Shown here piece after piece: positions 57,587 through 64,000 of a DNA stretch of 64,000 nucleotides (position 1 is the first letter of the stretch; every line of letters begins with the position of its first letter). Source of the stretch: Tillandsia leiboldiana (lineage: Eukaryota; Streptophyta; Magnoliopsida; Poales; Bromeliaceae); assembly GCA_029204045.2 (NCBI GenBank), contig CM055077.1, forward strand, positions 5,660,636-5,724,635, read 5' to 3'. The position numbers and the translations under genes were made by a program. The notes beneath the pieces are model-generated. The model was not told the origin of the DNA. It worked only from the letters and a program-made list of their open reading frames with translations, and made no database searches.

Positions 57587-59979
57587 AAGTCGATGGATCT
57601 GAGTTTTGCCCTAGCTCAGTTTTCCATTGCACCTAGCCGCACCAGAGAAACCCCTCACCTCTCTCTGTTCCTTCTCCGATGGTTCACCTTCAGTCGCTGC
57701 CGGAGATCGCCGGAAAAGCAAAGGAAAGGCAAGTTTGGATCTTGTTTTCAAGTTGGGTTGAGAAGAGATCCATTGTAGAGCTTGGGATTTCTCGAAACCA
57801 CATCTGAGATCATTCTTAGTCTCTGAAGACTCAACCTGAGGAGCGCCGACGCTTGGCTGCGCCGCACGCTGCCGGAAAGGCCATCATCTTCCTCTTCCTC
57901 CTTCTTCTTCCTTAGGTCTGGCAAGGTAAGCCCTTATCTTCCTTTGGTTTTCTTGCAACTGGGGCTGCACCATTTTTCTTCTGACATCACGAGGACCCTC
58001 CAGGACAAGCCCCGAGGTCCGTGGACCTCCGGTTGCTGGCGGGTTGAAGAAGGGCTGCCGGAACCCTATTGTTGGCCGGAATTCGCACGCATTGATTCTA
58101 GGGCCTTTTCGGGTGAAACAAAGGGTTGGTTTGCTTCTTCTTAAGCCCAGAAGATCATCCCTCAAGTTTGAGGCCATTTGGTTCAACGGTTGCTCGGGAA
58201 ACTGAAGCCCTAGCATTGGTTTTTTTAGTTGGGCCGAGTAGCGCCGCCCGCCGCCGCCATTGCTCCTCTGGCGCCGGCCAACCTCTGGTAAGTCCTCTCT
58301 TGCCCTGAGCACTCCTCCAGACCTTTTTCATGCGACCCATATTGGATGGATTCCCACTTGCCATTGTTGCATTGTTTGAAGCTTTAAGCCTTCAACTTCG
58401 GCCAACCACCTCACCGGAGCACCGGGGCTGGGTTGGGTGGTGCTCCTGCCACCTCTGAGATCCCTCTTCAACTCGTGCTTGCCTTAGTTTGAAGCTAGAA
58501 CCCAACTTGGATCAAGTTCGGTCAAATCGAGCTCTAGCTAATTAGATTTTTGGCCACCTTGCTCCGACGACGATTCCGGCAGCCCCGTGACACCTCGAAG
58601 GTGAGCCTTTGGACCTCTTTGATCCTCTGATCATGATGCTCACCTTGGTTAATGCTTTTATTGAGTGTTATTGCATGTTAGACAACTTAGCACTCTAAAG
58701 GTTATTAAACATGGACCCATTACTATTTTCGGTTTTTGTGTTGCTCCCGAACAGTGAGCACGATGTTTAGGTTATCGAGGCCCAACTACTGATGCATTTT
58801 CTTCAGTTTAAAAGCTCATGTATTAAGTGTAGTAGCTTAAATAGTGAAGAATTACACATAATCATGCGATTTATGTAAACCCTAGGGGTCTATTTATAAT
58901 TGTAGCCTGGCAGACTGCTGTAGACAGCCTGCACGTGATCTCTGCACCTTTCGTTGGAAGTCCAATGCTTTTCGTTGAGCGAAATTCGCTTAACGATCCG
59001 TAAATCGGCAAAATTATCGATTTAACGGCGGTTTCGCGCTAAACGCGCATTTCGAGAAAAAGAATTAGTTTTTATTGGTTGCCAGCAGCCCTGGCTGTTC
59101 CTGACGCTGTTTTAGTGGGTCCGGTGATTTTAGTTTAGCGTTGGTGATTCCGGAGCCAAAATCAGACTTCTGGAAGCGTTTTCGGTCTTTATGACACCGT
59201 CTGTGCACGGGATTTCACAGAGTTAGATGTTAGTGCTCCAACATCTTTAATTAAACATTCTGGGGCAACACGTAAAGTTTAACGAGATTTGGATATCGTT
59301 TTGCACATTTTGGACCATAGATGGTCGATCGGCGGATTACCGGAAATTCCGGCGTATCCTGGGACTTCAGTGAAGTTCCCTATTTTATCTGTCGGTATAC
59401 AGTGAGTCTGCAGGTGGGGTGTGAGTGAGTTCTGTTTTGAGACATGATCTTATTGTAGGCGCTAGCAGTCAGGAGCCAGCCCATGAGCCGTCCAGCGGAT
59501 ATCGCGATCGTCTACCGTGAGGTGGGTTTATCTTTGGTCTGGGCTTTATCATTTCGGCCCTATGGGTACCGTGGTAGGTCGGACCCCTGTGTTTGTTGTT
59601 AGCCTTGATCCTATGGTTGAGTCTTTCTACTTGCTTTCATTCCAGCATTCAGTCTTTATAGCTATATAGTCTTGATCTTACAGTTAAGCTTTTCTGTATG
59701 CTTTCATTCTTGTTACTTAGCATATATAGTTATATACACCTGGACATATGCCATGCTCGCTTGGTCACTAGCTTAGTTGTATTAACATTTCCTATTCTTC
59801 TACTGCATGTTAGAATAAGAGTTCAGCTTTAGTTATTCAGCTTCAGTTGTTCCATTTCTGTTATACAGCTACAATTATACATTTTAGTTATATAGTTCAG
59901 TGTTACAGTTCAGTTATACAGTTTCGGTTATACAACATCAGTTGGGATTACAGTTTTCAGCATCGCAACAGGGATTTTT

Positions 59980-60012
59980 CGGCTTTTAGCCGATTGCCCA
60001 GTCTTTAGACCG
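59980..60012 (+). other. Twin hairpin in LTR V
   Basis: CGGC-TTTTA-GCCG (59980-59992) and CAGTC-TTTA-GACCG (59999-60012, one mismatch), about 1.0 kb before the LTR end, the same place as in Z and W. Confidence 0.65.
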
Positions 60013-61036
60013 TGAGTTAAGCATCAGCATTATGATCTCCATAGAGCCAGCTTTCAGTCACGCGCACCCGCGGATTAGCTATCCGCAATGGTATTCTTTA
60101 CTGGTAGAGAGGTCGTCATATCGACCCGTGAGCTCAGGGTGTTCACTCAGAGTGCACAGGGTTATATAGCATATTGGTGTACCAGGGTGGTATTAGCCTG
60201 AGGTCCTCGTGACCAGCAGTGGCATGGATTGGGTACTTGATTTCTATTATTGATGTATGATTTGCATTGATTACTCCAGCATTTATTAGCATGACTGGCA
60301 CATGATTGTTCGCACTCTTTGTTTACAGCTTTGATATTTATGGATTATCGTACTTGCTCTATTCTATAGTATGATCAGTATTATTGTCCATTGAGATTGA
60401 CCAGGATTATCTGTTTGCCAGTTATTGCATGATTAGCTTCGTATATGAGTACCCACTTTCATTTCTGCATGATCAGTATCTATCTTTCAGATTATAGCCT
60501 GTTTTGCTATCCACTTATTACAGTATCCAGTAGGTACGACTTACTATTTCTCGGCCTGTCGTGCCCACTGGGATACATTTATATTGTATCTCACACCCTT
60601 GGGTGACCATTTTTTCACGTTAGTCGGGTGCTGAGATTCCGGGATGATCCAGTGAGCTGTCGCGATAGAGTTGTCCCTGCTTTTGGCCATAGTGGCCCAA
60701 TGTTCGGTATTTACAGTTCCAGCGTCACGACTTTATCCAGATGTCATAGTTTTGGAGTTGTTACTGTTTTGAGTATTTGTTAGATTATGTTTTGTGAGGG
60801 ATTTGTGGATGTATTTAGTGGTAGAAGATTTGTTTACGTTTAGTTAAGTGATCGTCGCTCTGATTATATACTGTACTTGCCTAGCCGAACATGTATAGGA
60901 AAGATTCTGTTCATGTGGACAGAAGATTCCCTGTGCATGTGGCGGTCTGTCCAGGTCTTGGGTTTCAGGTTTTGAACTCTGATTTAAAAAAAAAAAAAAA
61001 TTAGACAGCTTTTGAAACTAGGGGCGTGACACAGGA

Positions 61037-62208
61037 TCACCCACATTGAATTCCAAATCGCGTCGCCTTTTGTCGACATAACTTTTTTGCCGGCTTTGCG
61101 CCGTCACTAAACGTTGACGCGCAATTTGCACTCTCTCCTCGGCCTCCTGCAAAACATCGGGGCCCAAAGTTGACCTTTCACCGACCTCGCTCCAATGCAA
61201 CGGAGATCGGCACTTTCTGCCATACAACGCCTTGAAAGGCGCCATCCCTATACTAGCTTGGCAGTTGTTGTTGTAGGCGAATTCGGCCATAGGCAAATAT
61301 TGTTGCCACCCCGTGCCGTAGTCCAAAACACATGGCCGCAACATATCTTCGAGGATTTGATTGGTCCTCTCAGATTGTCCATCGCTCTGCGGGTGATAAG
61401 CTATTGTGAAATCCAGGCGTGTTCAAAGAGTCTCGTGGAAACTCTTCCAAAACTGCGAGACGAACCGGGGATCTCGATCTGATACGATAGAAACGGGCAC
61501 CCCATGAAGGCGCATAATCTCGTCAATGTAATGCTGTGCCAATTTGTCCCTCGACCACGTGGCGTGGACTGGCAAGAAATGGGTCGCCTTGGTCAATCGA
61601 TCCACCACCACCCATATCACGTCGTGGCCCGCTTGAGATCTAGACAAGCCCACTATGAAGTCCATCGCAATATTCTCCCACTTCCAAACGGGTATTGGTA
61701 GGCTTTGAAGTTCGCCCGCCGGAAGTCTATGCTCGGCTTTGACCAGTTGGCAGACTAAGCATTTAGCTACAAAGTGTCCAACGCCCCTTTTCATACCTGG
61801 CCACCAGAATTGTGCCTTTAAGTCCTTATACATTTTAGTGCCACCGGGGTGAATAGTATATGGCGATCGGTGTGCTTCTTGAAGAATTTCCTCGCGAAGG
61901 CCCTCGTCGCTAGGTACACACACAAGACCCCGAATCTTCAAGACTCCAGCAGGATCTACGCTGAAATCTTCCGCGTTTCCACCCTCAATATCAGACCACA
62001 CCTTTTGGAGCTTTTCATCAGCAGCTTGCTTTTCTTTAATTCTCTCCAACAAGGTGGGTTGCACCCGAAGTGTCATAAGCGTCGTGGGTGCACCGGAAGC
62101 CACAACTTCTAATCCAAACCGTCGCATCTCGGATTGCAACGGGTATTGATCCGTGGTGATCATGGTGAGATTTTCCACAGACTTCCTACTCAAAGCGTCG
62201 GCCACCAC
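61037..62208 (-). pseudogene. pol: Ty3/gypsy integrase (Tekay type), catalytic part
   Basis: From MVADALSRKS (RNase H/integrase linker) the frame gives the HHCC zinc-binding region (HRSPYTIHPGG and later KCLVCQ). Then come the DDE core (first Asp in AMDFIVGLS, second in VSDRDPRF) and, after a TGA stop (61423-61425), the Glu of DGQSERTNQ. Downstream are YGRKCRSPLHW and KSYVDKRRRDLEFNVGD. The protein would insert the cDNA into host DNA in the nucleus. It is inactivated by the stop and by LTR V, which splits it just after V-G-D; the rest is at 56522-56955. Confidence 0.92.
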
Positions 62209-62560
62209 ATTTGCTTTCCACAGGTGGTATAGGATGCTAACATCATAATTCTTGAGTAGCTCCAGCCATCGACACTACCTCAAATTTAGTTCTTTCTGGG
62301 TGAATAGGTACTTGAGGCTTTTATGATCCGTGTAGATCTCACAATGCTTGTCGTATAAGTAATGCCGCCATAGCTTCAATACAAAGATAACCGTGGCAAG
62401 CTCAAGGTCGTGGGTGGGGTAGTTCTGTTCGTAACTCTTCAACTACCGGGAGGCATAGCCTATCACTCTCCCGTCCTGCAAAAGCACACACCCCAACCCA
62501 CTACCTGAGGCATCGCTGTACATCACGAATTCTTTCCCCGCCGTATGCAAAGTGAGGATT
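62209..62560 (-). pseudogene. pol: Ty3/gypsy RNase H domain, decayed
   Basis: The domain starts at FVMYSDASGSGLGCVLLQDG, with the first catalytic Asp in SDAS. A TAG (62443-62445) follows YASR. The frame then continues through LKSYEQNYPTHDLELA, LKLWRHYLYDKHC, YTDHKSLKYLF and a second TAG (62275-62277). Changed residues (YHLWKAN for the usual YHPGKAN) show further decay. RNase H would degrade the RNA template. It lies between RT and integrase, the order expected for Ty3/gypsy. Confidence 0.88.
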
Positions 62561-63480
62561 GGAGCCGATGTCAATTTGTCCTTAACCAATTGGAAGCTCT
62601 TTTCGCAATCATCACTCCAAATGAATTTATCCCCTTTTCTTGTGAGACCGGTAAGTGGAGTGTCAATTTTGGAAAACCGCTCCACAAACCGTCTATAGTA
62701 TCTCGCAAGTCCGACAAAACTTCGAACCTCGATAACATTGGTTGGTCGGGGCCAATCTTTAACAGCTTCAGCTTTCTTGGAGTCCACTGATACCCCTGCC
62801 TCAGAAATTACATGCCCCAAAAATGCCACTTTCCGAAGCCAAAATTTGCATTTCTTCAACTTCGCGAATAGGCTCCGCTCACGAAGCATTTGTAATACCT
62901 GTCGAAGGTGATTCTCGTGCTCGTCGTCACTTCGAGAGTAGACCAAAATGTCGTCAATGAAGACCACGACAAATCGGTCAAGGAAAGGTTGAAAGACGCG
63001 ATTCATTAAATCCATGAATGTCATAGGGGCATTGGTCAACCCGAATGGCATTACAGTGAATTCATAGTGTCCATACCGCATCCTAAAAGCTGTCTTGTGA
63101 TTATCCTCCGGCTTTATCTTTAATTGGTGGTATCCCAGTTGAAGACCAATCTTCAAAAATACCCGAGAACCTTGCAGTTGGTCAAATAGGTCATCGATCC
63201 ACGGCAATGGATATCGGTTCTTGATTGTCAACTTGTTGAGTTCCCGATAATCCACACATAACCGTAGTGACCCATCCTTCTTTCTCACAAACAAGACAGG
63301 TGCTTCCAAAGGAGACACGCTGGGTCTGATAAAACCCTTATCTAGCAAGTCTTGCAATTGAGCCTTAAGCTCCTTCAATTCCGTCGGGGCCATCCTATAA
63401 GGAGCTTTTGAGACTGGAGCCGTCCCGGGAACCAAGTCTATAATGAACTCGATCTCCCGATCCCTCAGCATACCCGACAA
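62443..63480 (-). pseudogene. pol: Ty3/gypsy reverse transcriptase, catalytic Asp replaced
   Basis: A 345-codon open stretch (counted from Met at 63480) holds all RT blocks: VPGTAPVSKAPYRMAP, LFVRKKDGSLRLCVDYREL, YPLPWIDDLFDQL, GYHQLKIKPED, YEFTVMPFGLTNAP, FIDDILVYS (residues 174-182) and CKFWLRKVAFLGHVIS. In motif A the usual KID is KIG at residue 112 (codon 63145-63147, GGT), so one of the three metal-binding aspartates is lost. The polypeptide continues upstream without a true start (it is part of a polyprotein) and ends at a TAG in RNase H. The family is Tekay/Del chromovirus. It is enzymatically dead on present sequence. Confidence 0.93.
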
Positions 63481-64000
63481 TTCCGCGGGGAATACATCGG
63501 GGTACTCCTACGCCACTGGAATATCCTCTACATTGGGTTCCTCTTTGCGCCCTTCCACAATAGTAGCCAAATAGGCCACGCACCCTCTACTAATCAACTT
63601 TTTGGCTCACGAAGCGGAAATCGTCGAGGCAAATAGTGAGCTCCTACATGCCTTGAAGACATTTTCTTTCTATCCCGGTTTCTGAAAGGTAATCACTCGA
63701 CCCTCACAGTCGATAGTGGCATAGTATTTGGATAGCCAATCCATCCCCAAAATCACGTTGAAATTCCCAAGATGGCTTAGGACCAAGAAGTCCACCGTCA
63801 TAATCCATTCGCCAATCCGCACAGGACAGGCGAGACAATACTCTGAAACCTCGAAAGAATACTCCGGCACTTGAACTGTCGTAGCATTCGTTGACTGGAG
63901 TACATCTAGACCGTGTGTCATGGTAAATGCTCTATAGATAAATGAAAGCGATGCACCTGTGTCGAATAAAGTCCTACATTGAACATCATTAATAAAGATT
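63481..64000 (-). pseudogene. pol: Ty3/gypsy aspartic protease and PR-RT linker (runs off window)
   Basis: From the window edge the frame reads CRTLFDTGASLSFI, the retropepsin active site DTGAS. Then come the substrate-flap region and NVILGMDWLSKYYATIDC, the usual Tekay protease C-terminus. After FQKPG the same frame has three stops (a TAG, a TGA and a TAG) before EYPDVFPAELSGML leads into RT. Each can be explained by a single C-to-T change on the coding strand (CAG, CGA, CAG). The protease would cleave the Gag-Pol polyprotein. Gag and the 5' LTR of this element lie outside the window to the right. Confidence 0.88.

Larger units (their letters stand above)
56956..61031 (+). mobile_element. 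Solo LTR V in the integrase gene
   Basis: A 4076-bp LTR in the plus orientation, opposite to the host element. It starts TGTAATACTCG (followed by a CTCGAAAAATTCGAG inverted repeat) and ends GGGGCGTGACA. It contains a (TA)n tract (57028-57074), a TATA box, a twin hairpin (59980-60012) and an oligo-A run 30 bp from its end. Its 3' half resembles U and the Z LTR. There is no PBS, interior or second LTR. Gene-like phrases (CGCCGGAGATCGCCGG, splice-donor-like CAAGGTAAGC) are usual in such leaders and do not indicate a host gene. Confidence 0.85.
56951..61036. other. Target duplication around LTR V
   Basis: CATGA (56951-56955) and CAGGA (61032-61036) flank V. Deleting V and one copy restores the integrase reading frame across the codons for V-G-D-H-V-F. 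One substitution separates the two copies. Confidence 0.75.

Noticed and set aside
57590..58320. Host gene exons with splice sites (CAAGGTAAGC, CTGGTAAGTC)
   Set aside because: The stretch lies inside solo LTR V downstream of its TATA box; related leader-like sequence occurs in the Z and U LTRs. No coding exon with a known domain is seen.

Overview
The window is repeat-rich plant nuclear DNA, almost certainly pericentromeric or heterochromatic. I find no intact host gene, tRNA, rRNA gene or CRISPR array. Nearly every long open frame lies in an LTR, a decayed retrotransposon gene or simple-sequence DNA. The organism is a flowering plant: there is a Tekay/Del-like Ty3/gypsy pol, a Cassandra-type TRIM carrying a 5S rRNA-like segment, other TRIMs, copia fragments, and MULE-, hAT- and Micron-like MITEs. 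A monocot is likely. The LTR termini remind me of bromeliad (Ananas) repeats, but that is memory, not evidence.

Layout. 1-1487: 5' end of a minus-strand copia element (start of gag, PBS, LTR). 1488-4161: plus-strand LTR fragment (U). 4162-13656: patchwork of TRIMs, (TA)n tracts, foldback MITEs, a degenerate plus-strand copia pol broken up by other elements, and a Cassandra TRIM. 13657-64000: one nested Ty3/gypsy complex. Its backbone (minus strand) is a Tekay-like pol (64000 to 56486), its LTR W (56485 to 42963), a 29-bp stub holding only a primer-binding site, and a recombinant LTR (2a, 42933 to 13657). Inserted in it are solo LTR X1 (in 2a), element Z and solo LTR X2 (both in X1), gag-only element Y (in W) and solo LTR V (in the integrase gene). 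Target-site duplications support these: CATCC imperfect (X1), GGTCG/GGTCA (Z), ACTGC (X2), ATAAC (Y), CATGA/CAGGA (V).

The 100-N gap at 28872-28971 is flanked by two copies of the same approximately 8.95-kb sequence (19909-28871 and 28972-37903), including the same insertion junction. I read this as two contig ends that overlap but were not merged, so one copy is probably artificial.

The most interesting biology is a set of LTR elements that look mobilised in trans. Z has 5.16-kb LTRs around a 446-bp internal region with no gene. Y encodes only a broken Gag. W carries pol. Across these families the sequence keeps small inverted repeats, several with compensatory changes: a dimerisation-like hairpin between PBS and gag (Z, Y), a hairpin beside the polypurine tract (Z, Y, W), a 55-nt stem-loop in the LTR (Z, X1, X2, Y), and a twin hairpin in the LTR (Z, U, V, W). 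I propose these as shared cis-acting RNA signals. All comparisons were made by eye without alignment software.
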